Origin: Plutella xylostella
Lineage: Eukaryota; Arthropoda; Insecta; Lepidoptera; Plutellidae
Length of the DNA: 64,000 nucleotides
Direction: 5' to 3'
NCBI RefSeq assembly: GCF_932276165.1
Contig: NC_064005.1
Coordinates: 4,092,001 to 4,156,000, forward strand
The notes beneath the pieces are model-generated. The model searched no databases and was not told the DNA's origin. It was given only the letters and a program-made list of their open reading frames with translations. Each line of letters opens with the position of its first letter. The first letter of the stretch is position 1. Shown here piece after piece: positions 35,938 through 47,958 of this stretch. A program made the position numbers and the translations under genes.

Positions 35938-38900
35938 ATGGGAAAAAAGGATAAGAAGAGGTAGGTTATTAAGTAATCGAAAATATTGTTCAGGAAGTTT
36001 AAATATTTGACTACTGAAAGTCTTCACTTTAGGTAGATTATTATGTTGTGTTGTATGTAGGTATTATGTAACCTATGTAATTAGTAGATAACTGCAGATT
36101 AGAACTCAAGTTGAATATGCAGAACCGCATTAAAACCAATCCACTCTTAAGTACTTTATTACCGTCACAAATTCATTAAAAGTGCTTACGTACGTTTCAG
36201 AATAAAATCAGAGGTAGTAAATGCTTTGAAAAAGCATTATGAAACGTTTCTTGAAGAAGATAAAAAACGAAAAGAACGCAATGAGTTTATTCTTGCACGC
36301 CTCGACCAGTTACGATCCACTATCCCCACAGCTTCTCACCATCGGATGCCAACTATGGTAAATATGTTCATCATCATCAGCCAATAATCATCCACTGCTG
36401 GACATAGGCCTCTCCCAAGGAGCGCCACAACACTCGGTCCTCGGCCTTCCTCATCCAACCACTACCCGCCACCCGCCTAAGGTCGTCAGTCCAGCGGGCA
36501 GGAGGGCGTCCCACGCTGCGTTTGCCTGTTCGTGGTCTCCACTCGAGAACTCGTCTACCCCAACGGTTATCGGTTCTTCGGCAGATATGACCAGCCCACT
36601 GCCACTCCAGCTTGCATATTTTGACAGCTATGTCGGTAACCTTAGTCATCTGACGGATAACCTCATTTCTGATACGATCCATCAGAGAAACCTCAAGCAT
36701 AGCTCTCTCCATAGCACGCTGAGCGACTTTAAATCGGTGGACCAGTCCTACCGTCAGTGTCCACGTCTCTGTACCATACGTCATCACTGGCAGGACGCAC
36801 TGGTTGAAGACTTTTGTCTTCAGGCTCTGAGGAATGGCCGAGGAGAATATGTGGCGAAGTTTCCCGAATGCAGCCCAACCCAGTTGGATGCGCCTTGCAG
36901 CCTCCTTGTCGAAGTTGCTTCTGCCTAGCCGAATAGTCTGCCCGAGGTAGACATATTCTTGCACAACTTCGATTGTTGCCTCACCAACGGCGACCGGCTC
37001 CGGTTTGATGTGAGCATTGTACATGAATTTCGTCTTGTCCAAGTTCATACCGAGGCCAACACGTCGGGAAGCAGCATTTAGGCCACTTAGCATCCAGCTG
37101 AGTTCCTGCAGAGATTCTGCCATAATAACGATGTCGTCCGCGAAGCTAAATATGTTCATGTCTTACTAATAATGATCAGATAAAACTTATTCAACATTAT
37201 ACTATGTCGGTAACCTTAGTCCTCTGACAGATAACCTCATTTATTATACGATCCATCCGAGAAACCCAAACCAAAGCATAGCTCTGTCTATAGTACGCTG
37301 AGCGACTTTAAATCGGTAGACCAGTCCTACCGTCAGTGTCAGTAGGACGCACTGGTTGAATACTTTTGTCTTCAGTCTCTGAGCTAGCTGTCAAAATATG
37401 CAAGCTGAAGTGGCAGTGGGCTGGTTATATCTGCCGAAGAACCGATAACCGTTGGGGAAGACGAGTTCTCGAGTGGAGACCACGAACAGGCAAACGCAGC
37501 GTGGAACGTCCTCCTGCCTCTGGACCGACGACCTTAGGCGGGTAGCCGGTAGTGGCTGGATGAGGACGGCCGAAAACCGAGTATTGTGGCGCTCCTTGGG
37601 AGAGGTTTTTGTCTATCAGTGGATGATTATTGGCTGATGATTATGATGAAATTATACTTACTGTTTTCTGAAAATACATTAAATGTTGTTTTTTTTTAAG
37701 CCAAAAATTTTACAAAAATGTTATAGCCCCGAACATGCAAATCCAAAGCATGGCGACGAATTGAGATTAATGGCAAGACATGATATGGCTCTCATGCCAA
37801 TGACTTCATCTGGAAGATTCTTAGACGAACAACTGCTGCTCCAGCAGATCAGTCAGAAATACATTCTTATACCAAAGTTAGAATCAGACCACCGAATACC
37901 AGTTGACACCAAGTATTATACTCCTAAAAAAAATGATGATGAAAACAATGAAAACGACTGGAAAAGAAAATACGAAATCTTGTCCAAACTAAAAAAAGGT
38001 GAAAAAGATTCTGAATATGACCCTGTACCGAAAGATAGTGTGAAAACTATTTATGGTAAAAGTAACAACAAAGATTATACTGATTTGAACGAAGAAGATT
38101 ACAGTGAAATACCAGATAGAGATCGTGAAATTTCTAAAAATACGTTTGAGCTTCCTAAAAAACTTGAAATAGGCCCAAACAAATATTCAATGTACAAATC
38201 TAAACCAATAACTGGAGAGACAGATTATGATTTCACTCAACACGCAGATATAGTTAATCCTAAGTACACGAGTTCAGCTCATGATAATAAAAATAATGAG
38301 AAAATGCACGGGTACAACACATTCAAGTCTTCAGATGAAAAAGAAGAAAAATACGAGCGTAAATTAAATGAAGAATTCAATGATTTAGATCTGACACCAT
38401 CAAGTGAGAGTAATTATGTTGACTACCCTAAGAATGATGAATTGACAAAATACGATAGTCCAATTAAAGCAAACTTATACAGTAACTCATGCAACCCCCA
38501 ACGTCAACATTACCAGCCACAACATGACGAACCTGTTATGATCAATCAAAATTTTATAAATAAAACTGAAACCAAAATACAAGACTCGACTTCGAACAAT
38601 ACAACAAAAGAAGATGTTGCCTTAACTGTCCCAATCCAAAGTATAATAGAAAAAGAAAATATAGGAATTCATATGCAAGTCAAAGAAATTAAGACAGCAC
38701 ATGCATATGTTTCTGATAAAAACATACCGGCTGAAAAATATATTGATTTTGATAAAAATGACAACAATTTAGATGATTCTGATGCTTTTATCGGGGCAAA
38801 TGCAGCAGATGTCCAACTGAATAACGCAGAGTCGACGAACTATGATAATAACATCACTGAAATAGAGAACAATGTTGATTACAACAAGCTCGACAACACT

Positions 38901-39842
38901 GATCAAAATGAATTTGATAATACACCACAATATTCTGAGAAAGAGCCCTTTAACAATAATCAACCAGTAGGATTGTATCCTGAGACGGTGTATGCCGAAA
39001 ATGAAACAGTGGAAGAACAACTTGACCCCAACCAAGATAAGCAGTATGTAACTCCAGCTGTAGATGTTAGCAAGTATGATACAACTGGGCAGTTCAATGA
39101 ACCATCCACGAACTTAGAAGAAACGGCTCAAAATGATTCAGTGGCGCCTAATGCCACTGGGCACTACGAACCAACAGGGCAGTACGACCCTAGTGTAGAA
39201 CATGAACAAACAGGCGAATATGATCCAAACACACAGAACGGTGAAACTGCACCGAATGACCCAAATGCACAATACGATCAGACTGCAGAATATGATCCAA
39301 ACGTACAATACGATCAGACCGGGCAGTACGATCCAAATGCACAGTATGATCAGACTGGGCAATATGATCCAAATTCACAATACGATGAAACTGCACCGAA
39401 TGACCCAAATGCACAATACGATCAGACTGCAGAATATGATCCAAACGCACAGTACGATCAGACTGGGCAATATGATCCAAACGCACCATACGACCAAACT
39501 GGGCAATATGACACAAACGCACAGTATGATCCAAACGCACAATACGATCCGACTGTACAGTACGATCCAAATACACAATATGACCCGAATGCACAATATG
39601 ATCCTAATGCACAATATGATCCAAACGCCCAATACGACCCTAATGGGCAATTTGGTGAAACTGGGCAAATTGAGCAAGCAAATGTGTATGCGGATCCTCA
39701 ACTTCATGACCAAGTTCCGCAACCCGAAGTATTCCCTGAACAAGAGGTGCTGTCAGAGGAACCAGCGGCGGTCGAAGCCAACTATGAGCAACAACCGGAA
39801 GCCCTAAACGCCTTAGAACCTAATGTTAAAGCTCAGGAATAG
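35938..39842 (+). CDS. Acidic, probably disordered protein with 28 QYDPNA-type hexapeptide repeats
   Basis: Three exons: 35938-35960, 36201-36357 and 37701-39842. Phases agree (AG|A, then ATG|CCA) and the product is 773 residues. The N-terminal 60 residues are a charged helix (KSEVVNALKKHYETFLEEDK). A basic/neutral region follows, then a long Asn/Asp/Glu/Lys-rich tract. Residues about 548-715 are 28 consecutive six-residue units of consensus QYDPNA alternating with QYDQTG; an acidic Gln/Glu/Pro tail ends NVKAQE. I do not recognise the family. The composition resembles insect testis or sperm-tail proteins, but this is inference. The 37683 ATG in the third exon lies in the intron's polypyrimidine tract and is not the start. 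Intron 2 contains two inverted LINE fragments, one inserted inside the donor region. Confidence 0.75.
36372..37146 (-). mobile_element. RTE-like LINE, 5'-truncated, antisense in intron 2 of the hexapeptide gene
   Basis: Nearly identical to the 3' half of the element at 29582-31196, starting at the FADD motif. The last 255 codons are open on the minus strand, ending ...YVQQWMIIG, with a TGATGATGA tail. A perfect 13-bp duplication TAAATATGTTCAT flanks it (36359-36371 and 37147-37159). The left duplication starts on the T of the GT donor of exon 2 (GT at 36358-36359). Confidence 0.9.
37201..37650. mobile_element. Two older RTE LINE fragments in opposite orientation
   Basis: 37201-37380 matches the minus-strand copy at 36629-36810 with many changes. 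From 37383 to 37650 the match flips to plus orientation (AGCTGTCAAAATATGCAAGC to GTGGATGATTATTGGCTGAT) and has short deletions, one of which shifts the frame near 37517. This is either an inverted rearrangement (twin-primed insertion) or two insertions. Confidence 0.75.
39162..39665 (+). repeat. 28 x 18-bp coding tandem repeat
   Basis: From HYEPTG (39162) to QFGETG (39665) the frame never slips through 28 units. Units 5-12 and 13-20 form two copies of an eight-unit (48-residue, 144-bp) super-repeat: ..ETA, PNDPNA, QYDQTA, EYDPN., QYDQTG, QYDPNA, .YDQTG, QYD.N. The last units (24-27) are nearly pure QYDPNA/G, suggesting recent expansion at the 3' end. Confidence 0.9.
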
Positions 39843-39939
39843 ATTCACATCGATGCGGATAATGCGGATTTCATCACGCAGGCAGTGACATACGAAGAAA
39901 TTATAGCTTAATCCTTCACTACAAGTACTTACTTAAGAT

Positions 39940-40075
39940 AGATAGATAGAATATTCTTTATTTGTACACAAGAATAGATTATACAAAGCTTAAATACAAA
40001 CTTAATGCAAAATGCAAAAAAGGCGGTCTTATCACTAAAAGCGATTTTTTAAACTTAAGCTTTACATTGGAACCT
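39940..40075. repeat. Probable LINE 3'-end fragment (inverted)
   Basis: (AGAT)n, then AGAATATTCTTTATTTGTACAC and AAAAAAGGCGGTCTTATCAC. This combination is often seen next to lepidopteran LINE 3' ends. I assign it by familiarity only. Confidence 0.35.
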
Positions 40076-40807
40076 CACTTGATATACATAAGTACCTAAT
40101 CGGTGATGACACCCTAATCAATGAATACAGACCAATTTCTATACTTACAATATTCAGTAAAGTATTTGAACTCCTCGTATATCCCCACATTCATAATCAC
40201 TTCCGAAGACATTTCTCAGATCATCAACACGGGTTTATGAAATCGAGGTCTACGTGCACCAATTTAGTTTCATTTGTGGAATTTTTATCGGAAGCTATTG
40301 ATGAGCATAGGCAAGTCGATGTCGTGTATACTGATTTCAGCACGCGTAGCACAGTATGGCTGCGACAAGATATAAATGACAGCTAGTTGCAACAAATTGC
40401 GTGATATCAGTTGTCCTCACAAACGCTAACATGGCCAACACGAAATAATCACTAAAAGATGTGAGTTACAATTTTGACAGCGAGATTGGAAGATTTGTCG
40501 TATTTCCTAACATGGGTGTACCAATTTGGCCACACATGTCTCAGTTTGACATTTGTTTAGGTAGCATTTTATCACTCAAATTCGAAGGTGGTGATAACAT
40601 GTGACACAAATTATTATTTGTTTAGTTTTTGTTAATTTCATCGTTGCTCTACAAGAAGAGATGCAGGAAAGGAAAATTACTATAATACTTATAGGGAGGA
40701 TGATCCGGGACTCTAATAACCCGTTGAAAATGCTTTAAAAACAACATTTGTCAAAACACATCCTCTTTTTATTTGACTAAAATTATATATCATATTACTT
40801 ATATGTA

Positions 40808-40885
40808 GCGGTGTTAGCTCAGACGGGTAAGCGCCCGCCCCTCACGGAAGAGATGTGGATTCAAATCCTGTCGCTGACATGTGCT
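40808..40885 (+). repeat. tRNA-derived SINE head
   Basis: GGTGTTAGCTCAGACGGGTA fits the polymerase III A box and GGATTCAAATCC the B box, spaced about as in a tRNA. The anticodon arm does not fold well, so this is a SINE head rather than a tRNA gene. GATAGATAGACATTAATTTG downstream may be the start of the SINE body. Confidence 0.6.
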
Positions 40886-41087
40886 AATAAGTTAGATAGA
40901 TAGACATTAATTTGTTCCACTTAAACATTTGTACACTTAAATTAAGAGGCGAAATGTGTGTGTTGAAGCAGACCAAAAGGGAAGCAACTCAGCGCATATG
41001 TTTGCCCTTAGGAACAAACCACAGATTTTCAGTTGTCTCTCATACTTATACTTCAAGTTTGCCTATTCACGTCAAAGTATGTAGGTA

Positions 41088-41450
41088 ATGAAGTAACTAA
41101 TTGAATAGTTTGAATGATAAATATAGAGTTCACGAAATGTAAATAATATAAACTGTACATTGAATACATCTGGCACACCGGGCAGTCAGCGACTCATTCT
41201 AATCCTTCACCACAGCGACAAACCCTAGTCAGGCTTTATTATTTATCAACAACACATGAACAACACACTAACTGAGATGAAGTGGCTAATTGAATAGTTT
41301 GAATGCTAAATGTGGAGTTCATGAAGTGTAAATCATATAAACGGTACATTGAATACATCCGGCACACCGGGTAGTCAGCGACTAATCCTTTCACTACAGT
41401 GACAAACCCTAGTCAGGCTTTATTATTTATCAACTACACACTAACTATAA
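41088..41450. repeat. Tandem duplication, two units of about 185 bp
   Basis: Both units run TAATTGAATAGTTTGAATG, TACATTGAATACATC.GGCACACCGGG.AGTCAGCGACT, then GACAAACCCTAGTCAGGCTT and TTATTATTTATCAAC, ending near ACACACTAACT. They differ by scattered point changes (roughly one in ten bases) and a short insertion in unit 1. Confidence 0.75.
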
Positions 41451-44142
41451 AAAAATAAGTGGGTATGCTAGCATGTACTTACAACTATCTTAAATGGTTA
41501 TAAAAATATAAAATTTTCTTTAGGTAAAACATTTATTAAACTTTTAATTAATAAATTATAAAAAGTATACTATTTCACACACCATAAAAGCATATTAGGT
41601 ATTCTTAGTTATCAACTATCACAATAATCAGTCTGAACTTTGCAAATATCAGTCATCAAATGGGTCTCATAGTATGTATGCCAAGTTTTTCAACTTTTTC
41701 AGTTCGGTGCCGCTCCAGTTCATTGTTTCACCACAAGGTTGCTGATGTCATCTGACCATCATTCAGCACCACCATTCACCATTCATGTGGTTTCTGCCAA
41801 CAAGAGCTCTCCAACCGTGTCTAGGCCATCAATTTCTGACCAGTTTTGACCATCTTCCGTCTTGCCTACAAGCCAATTTCAATGTTCTGTAACAAACAAA
41901 AATGTTTCATTAGATTTTAGTTATACTTATGAACTAAGATTATGACTCCTACTGTCATCTTCATCATCATCATAACCCATCACGTCCCCACTGCTGGTAC
42001 GGGTTTCCTTCCAATGAAGGAAGGGTTTAGGCCTAGCCGACCAAGTAGTGCCATGTGAAAAAAAATTTTTGAGTTGTTTTGTGTGCATATGCCCAATTAT
42101 AATAAGATGTCACGGGTACTGGCACTTACCTACTGTTTTTTCCTTCCATTGATTATATAAATATTATTCAGTCAGGCCGTGGGACAAGCATCGAAGATGA
42201 TATTCTGCTGCGCCCGTCATGATCCTGCCCGGGCTTTTTTCTCAAGGCCTTCTAGCTCCTGGGTCTGGGTAGACAGTGGGTGGGTCATCAGTCAGGTGGC
42301 ATGCTGTTTTTGTTCTTCGTCTCAGGGATCCGATGCATCGACGGCTGCCGATAGCAGGAGCTCCCAAGGAATCTGAGCGTGCTTGGTCGGGAGCAAGCTT
42401 GGTCGTATATCATTTGATGAGACGATGTCCAAGAAACTCAATAAAGTAGTTTAATGAGCCAATATGAATCCATGGGGTAGCGCAAAGCAAAGTAATATTA
42501 CCAAAATAATACACTCGAAACTCTCGAAAGCCCCAAACAGTCAAAATTTTCTTCAAGTTTGACGTTTGGTGACATTTTAATTGTCAAAAAACCATAGACA
42601 ATACAAACAACAACCACAAATGAGAGATTTTCGGAAAAAAATTACATTTGAAAAACTTATTTGCACAGAGCAGAAAAGTTACAGTGTCACTGGGACTAAT
42701 TCCGAATCACACAAATAAAACGAGTCCCATGTACCCCCTATGCTAACATTTAAGACTGATATCAAAAAGTGACTCAATTTAATCAGTCACTTCACATGTT
42801 GTCTTATTATGGCCATACTAGCCGTGCAGTAAGGCATTCGATAAAGTAGATCATAAAAATTTAATAAAAAAACTGAGTATTTATGGAATTTTCGGGTCGC
42901 TTTTGTTATGGCTAGGATCTTACTTGACTGATCGCAATTTTTATGTTGTTGTCAACGGCTTTCAATCAAGGAACTACTCAGTAACTTCGGGAGTCCCACA
43001 AGGATCGCATTTGGGCCCGATTCTCTTTAATATTTTTATAAATGATCTCCCTGGTTTGCTACAAAATTCGACACCATTTTTATTTGCTGATGATCTAAAA
43101 CTTGCAAAGGTAATTAAATCCGCAGATGAATCAATACTTTTACAAAATGACCTTAATGTGCTAAACGAGTGGTGCAAAGTAAATGGCATGTTTTTAAATG
43201 CAAAAAAATGTTTTTATATTAGGTTCACTCGTAATATTAACGAAATATTGTCTACATATAATATTCAGTCAAATACTTTGCTAGAAGTCACAACAGTAAG
43301 AGATCTTGGCGTTACACTGGATAAAAAATTAACTTTTTTGCCGCATATTGACCACATTGTAAAAAAATCAAATAAAGCTCTTGGTTTTGTCCTTCGAAAT
43401 AGCAAAGCCTTCCGGAACCCGAACACAAAAATCTTACTCTATAATGCATTTGTTCGGAGTGTGTTAGAGTATTGTAGTGTAGTATGGCGTCCCCACTACT
43501 CAACCCATATTGCCAGAATTGAGCGTATCCAAAAGCGTTTCGTGGGACACTTATCATATTTTGCAGGAATTTTAAATAAAAAAAAACAATACGTTGATCG
43601 ATTAGATTTTTTGAAAATTACTTCCTTAGAAAAACGAAGAGATCTACTAGACCTAAGTTTTCTGTTTAAAATCATTAGAAATAGAATTGATTGTCCACAA
43701 ATTTTGTCCAAGTTTAATTTTTTGGTGCCTCGAAGACTTCCCAGACAACCAATAAAACCTTTGTGTCCGCCTCACCGTAATACAGTTCTCGGTTTTAACT
43801 CTGCCATTCCTAGGTTAAGCAGATTGTTAAATAAATGTTCTGGATCAATTGATATTCATGCTGACTCTTTGTTTAAATTTAAAAATACAATTAATTTCTC
43901 AATCAATTAATATATTAATCTAAATTTTTAATTTAATTTAATCAATTATAATTTTATTTTTATAATTAGTATAAGTAGTTAAATTTATTTTAAGTAGCCA
44001 CTAAATTGACGATTTTTTTTAATTTTGTGCATGCAGTGTTTACCTATAATTGTTTGTGCATCTAGTTTGTATTTAATTATAGAATTGTAATAGTTTTGAT
44101 GTAACAAATGTTGGTGAACCATAATAAATAAATAAATAAATA

Positions 44143-44642
44143 GGATAAGGTGGTATCGGTATCTACTGCACTGCACTGTAAGCTGTACCTCTATTATAAA
44201 TTTATAATACATTTATTTTGTCTCATGTCTCTTGTGATAGTTATACATATGTACCTACTTATCTCGCTCATTAGCTACTGAATATTCTTTATCGTTACTA
44301 GGTAAGTATAATAAAGTTTATTTTAGAATATTAATTATTTCTGCTAAAAAACACGCGTTGTACTTATTACTCCCAAGTCTTACTCATATTCTCCTTGCCA
44401 TGCCAGTGGCTGTAGCATGGTGTGCTAGACTGTGAAGTTTAGGTTGGCTCTCCAGTCCCTGCTACACACATTATCTACGTCGATAAACCAGTTTAATGCG
44501 CATTAAACCAATCACAGCGTATTTTAGAAAATACTTATATCGCGCTCCAAGCCCGCATTTAGACCGAAACTCAATAATTACACTAAACCAACTTTATTCC
44601 TAATTTCAATTACATAATACAATAAATCTACAATAACTCGAC
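44143..44642. other. Intergenic DNA downstream of mRpL9
   Basis: AT-rich. It includes a fragment (44480-44520, CGTCGATAAACCAGTTTAAT..AACCAATCAC) related to the MITE at 7113-7244. The minus-strand poly(A) signal for mRpL9 is probably at 44593-44598 (TTTATT in plus sense). Confidence 0.5.
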
Positions 44643-46305
44643 TCATTGCGGCAGCGGCATGGCGTCGAGCACGGCGGCCTGCTCCGGGAACAGCGCGTCC
44701 CGCGGCTGCTTCCAGTGCGCCTCGGCCCACGGCAGCCGCTCCAGCCCCGTCGCCCAGTGGTGGACGCGGCAGCGGACGTTCACCTTCTCTCTCTTGTTTA
44801 TCTGGAATTAACGGTGTAGGTATAAATAAAACGCCTAAAGAGACTTTGCATTCCAGAATAGAGATTAGATAGAATCATTAGCAGCATTAGGTATGTATGA
44901 CATCATTTACAAATTTACTGTGATGAACTAGCTTGTCGATTTTCTTATTTACTATAAGTACACATTATGTATAAAAAATAAAATTATCAAAATTCTGATA
45001 AGAGCAGCTGCCAAAAAAGGGAAATCTAATATGTATTTATAAGGTATCTGAGTCTTTGAGAGGTAAACAGTTTAGAAAAGATAATAATAATATGTCATTG
45101 CTGCTATTCACAATCATATTTTCGTACAGTGGCTTGCTAATGGCAATAACTATTACTTACTGTAACAGTAATGTAGAATTCTTTCTCCTGCAAGTCAGGG
45201 TCTGGTCCTTTGATCTGTGCGGGAGGCATCTCTATGGCATGTTCTGGAACTACAAAGCCGGCTTTCCGGAATGATGTGCGGATGTGCCACGGCTCCAATG
45301 TCCACGGCTCGTGTTTACTCATTGAGATTTGCAGCACTAGTCTGGATAAGCAGTTCATAGTCTGAAAAGAAACAGGTTTTATCAGTTTGAGTTCAGGAAT
45401 TGTTATACATTTAAATTAGTATTATTATGATGCTCATTGCTAATTACATCAGATTTAGAAGTTTTAAATATATATTTTTTATACTTTGCATGTTATGATT
45501 GTTGAGTATAGTGGTATTTTTTTAAAAACAATAATAATCTAGGTAAATTAAAACTTACCCTTTGCACATACGGTGAACTGAAAGTATCATCTTGTTTGGG
45601 TTTGCTTTCATCTACTTGATATTTCATTAAATTCTCCGGACTGGCGTACACGGCCAGACCTGGCATGAGGAATTCTTTGTAGGCCTTTGTTGGACGAAGA
45701 GACAACACATCTCCAACAGTACCAACCCCTGAAACATGATATTGTTAATAATTGTAAAACAAAATACACATAAAAAGTGAATAAGTACATGCTCAAAAGT
45801 ATAATAGGTAACTTACCATCAACATATTGACTCAAAATAATTTTGATATCTGGCTTCTTCTGAATGTTGGTATCTTGAACTAGATCATATACAAAATGTC
45901 TTCCTCTTAGTTTGGATGGTTTACCACCTTTACCATGCAGTGGAGGAGGCCATTTCCTTTTCAAGACAAATGTGTTCTGAAATATGTGAATATTAAAATT
46001 TTAAGTTACTGTTGTTATTAATAATGTATTCACAATTTCAGACGTGGGTGAGGCCTATATGTATAGCAGTAGCCAATAACGGGCTGATGATAATAAAAGC
46101 AATTGGCCCTCAAATAACTTTTATTTATATAGACCAGACGTATTATTAAATTGGATTGAAATGTTATACTATCTATGCATAGCAGAGAGAAGGTTTGTTC
46201 CTGAAAATGAGTATGAATATTTTATATACACACCCGTGTCTGTAGTTTCAATATATCAGTGATTGCTGAAACACTTTTAGTGATATTAGCACGTATGCCA
46301 AACAT
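44643..46305 (-). CDS. mRpL9: Mitochondrial large-subunit ribosomal protein bL9m
   Basis: Five exons: 46234-46305, 45817-45976, 45559-45728, 45161-45361 and 44643-44801, all in phase; 253 residues, near the animal MRPL9 length. The first exon encodes a short basic/hydroxylated mitochondrial presequence (MFGIRANITKSVSAITD..). Recognition rests on LKRKWPPPL, then RGRHFVYDLVQDT, IILSQYVDGVGTVGDVLSL and MPGLAVYASPENLMKY, the bL9 N-domain as in human MRPL9 (LILTQSVENVGVRGDLV, LLPQGLAVYASPEN). The C-terminal domain (EKEFYITVTINKREKVNVR) follows the mitochondrial form. It is part of the large mitoribosomal subunit near the L1 stalk. It is head-to-head with PRPF39, with a transposon relic between them. 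Confidence 0.94.
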
Positions 46306-46530
46306 AATTGCACACCTTACAAATCTAAATAAATTAATTTAAAATTACAAATGTTTTAGGTTATTTTCTTTTCTTTCCATTCCACAACAAACCACAGAGT
46401 TCGGTGACATGACATAAGATTGACATATGATTGACATTTCATGCAGTCGTTACTCGTTCGTCAATGGTTCGTCAAGTGACAGCATTCGGAACTTTTAATC
46501 GTAGACACGCAGACCCCTAATCAGTTTGTA

Positions 46531-47490
46531 CAGTGAAACTATAAAGTCCTGAAATTAAATGAGGGCACTGCTATCTTTCATGTAGCAACCCTATATAGCG
46601 AAACATAACAGACTTTGATACTTGCTGTTAACTTCCTACCTATTTATGTATTTTAAAAACAACTTACCATCCACAAAAAAGCTCTTATACAAGCTAGATG
46701 GTGTTAATATGAAGGCTAATAGTGAAACCAATAAATATTTATTTAGATAACGTTATTACAACTGTATAAAAAAACTGGATCTGTTGACGAAGGGCACACA
46801 TAGTAAAGACATCAATTTCTCTTTTTGGACGGCCAGTTCTGTTTCTTCCAGGAGTTAGAAATATTCCATATTTTGCCCTCTTTGTCACGCTGGTCCGATA
46901 TAACTATAAAATAAAATAAAAAAATCTTTTTGAGTTACAATGCCCCCCAAATTCACACAATGTGAATTTAGTAAGTAAACAAAAAATATATCTTCAAGTA
47001 TCAAAATGTTAAGGTTTGACTCAACTGAAACCAGATGAAACCTACAATCAGTGGTATGTAAACAATGTTCGACTTGGGCTCTAAACCTAGGTTTATCGAT
47101 AAATGAAGCGTTGGTACTAATAAAAAATGAGTTATTACAATTTGTACAATGCTACATACCCGTCATAGACGCTGTACGAGCGTAAACATCCTCCAAATTC
47201 GACAAAATGTGTCCAGCTTGATGTTCCGCTAAACATTGTATTAAAACTCGATAAATAACTTCACTAGCTTGACTACGAATATTTTTCTTCATCTTCCTAA
47301 TTGCAACCAAGCGTAAATTGTTGCTTTTATCTAGATTATCCTTATAGTTAATAAGAAAATTCAAAAAAACAGCCAACCGCCTATTGACATAAACAATTGT
47401 TATGACTTTTATGTTTCTTTTCTAATGGTGCCAGGCTCCTGAAAATTTTAGTTCCTCAAACATTAATTTCAGGACTTTATAGTTTCACTG
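46531..47490 (-). mobile_element. Tc1/mariner-type element, degraded, with N-terminal transposase remnant
   Basis: CAGTGAAACTATAAAGTCCT at 46531 is exactly inverted at 47490 (at least 28 bp of perfect inverted ends). The element is flanked by TA on both sides, the target used by Tc1/mariner elements; length 960 bp. A 74-codon minus-strand ORF (47376-47152) has the helix-turn-helix start of such transposases (IRSQASEVIYRVLIQCLAE ... ARTASMTG). About 250 bp further, in another frame, comes TPGRNRTGRPKREIDVF then FYTV, the linker that follows in related proteins. The catalytic DDE/D domain is absent. It starts 225 bp upstream of the mRpL9 ATG. Confidence 0.82.
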
Positions 47491-47958
47491 TAACAGTTTG
47501 TAATCACACCACCGCACCGGCAAGCTTAGAAGATTAATCACATTGGTATCCTCAGGCTGATGCCGGTTTCATATCCCTGCACATCCAAATGCACCACCCT
47601 ATGATCCATGATCCTATGCCATCCTCCTTGAAGGAATCCTGCACCTATTTACGCACAGCAGAATCATACATTTTAAAAAACCTTTGAAATGCTCAAAATA
47701 AGTACACATAATTTTACGCATACAACGGTGCATTTTGAACAAATATATTTATGTTTTAATCATCATTGTTTTCCAACGTTGGTTTGATATGACAGGAGAA
47801 AAGACTCGACCGGCCATTTTGTTATGAAATGAAATCAAAATCAACGCCATTTTCGATTTTCGTTTCACGGGTAATAGCATTGTGTTAGTGATTGTGTGAA
47901 TTTATTTGATCAATACAACTTAGTTTAACGATCGTGAGCGTGGTAAATTTCTTTACAA

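Larger units (their letters stand above)
40341..42826. mobile_element. CACG...CGTG-ended DNA transposon (EnSpm/CACTA-like) inside the LINE
   Basis: It begins CACGCGTAGC and ends GCTAGCCGTG-like (TACTAGCCGTG). The flanking LINE bases CAG are duplicated (40338-40340 and 42827-42829), a 3-bp target duplication typical of CACTA-type elements. The interrupted LINE frame gives independent proof of both boundaries. No transposase is visible. The interior carries a SINE head (about 40808-40880), a tandem duplication (41088-41450) and a SINE tail (about 41970-42040), so it is non-autonomous and itself a host for insertions. Confidence 0.65.
40095..44142 (+). pseudogene. Jockey-like non-LTR retrotransposon, split by another transposon
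   Basis: The 5' part (40102-40340) reads GDDTLINEYRPISILTIFSK ... HQHGFMKSRSTCTNLV ... VVYTDFS. The 3' part (from 42827) continues exactly at the next codons KAFDKVDH. It then reads SGVPQGSHLGPILFNIFIND, the catalytic FADD as FLFADDLKL, and RSVLEYCSVVW, and stops at 43910. An untranslated 3' region and an (AATA)n tail end near 44142. The missing middle is not deleted: the two halves abut once the 2486-bp insertion at 40341-42826 is taken out. The 3' half is still open, so the copy is not very old. The 5' end is missing or unrecognisable. Confidence 0.82.

Noticed and set aside
38769..39743. Long minus-strand and other-frame ORFs over the hexapeptide gene.
   Set aside because: Shadow frames of an 18-bp in-phase tandem repeat; the plus-strand frame continues far beyond the repeat and has matching exons upstream.
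40808..40885. Functional tRNA gene.
   Set aside because: A and B boxes are present, but the anticodon arm and acceptor pairing are poor and the context is a transposon; a SINE head is more likely.
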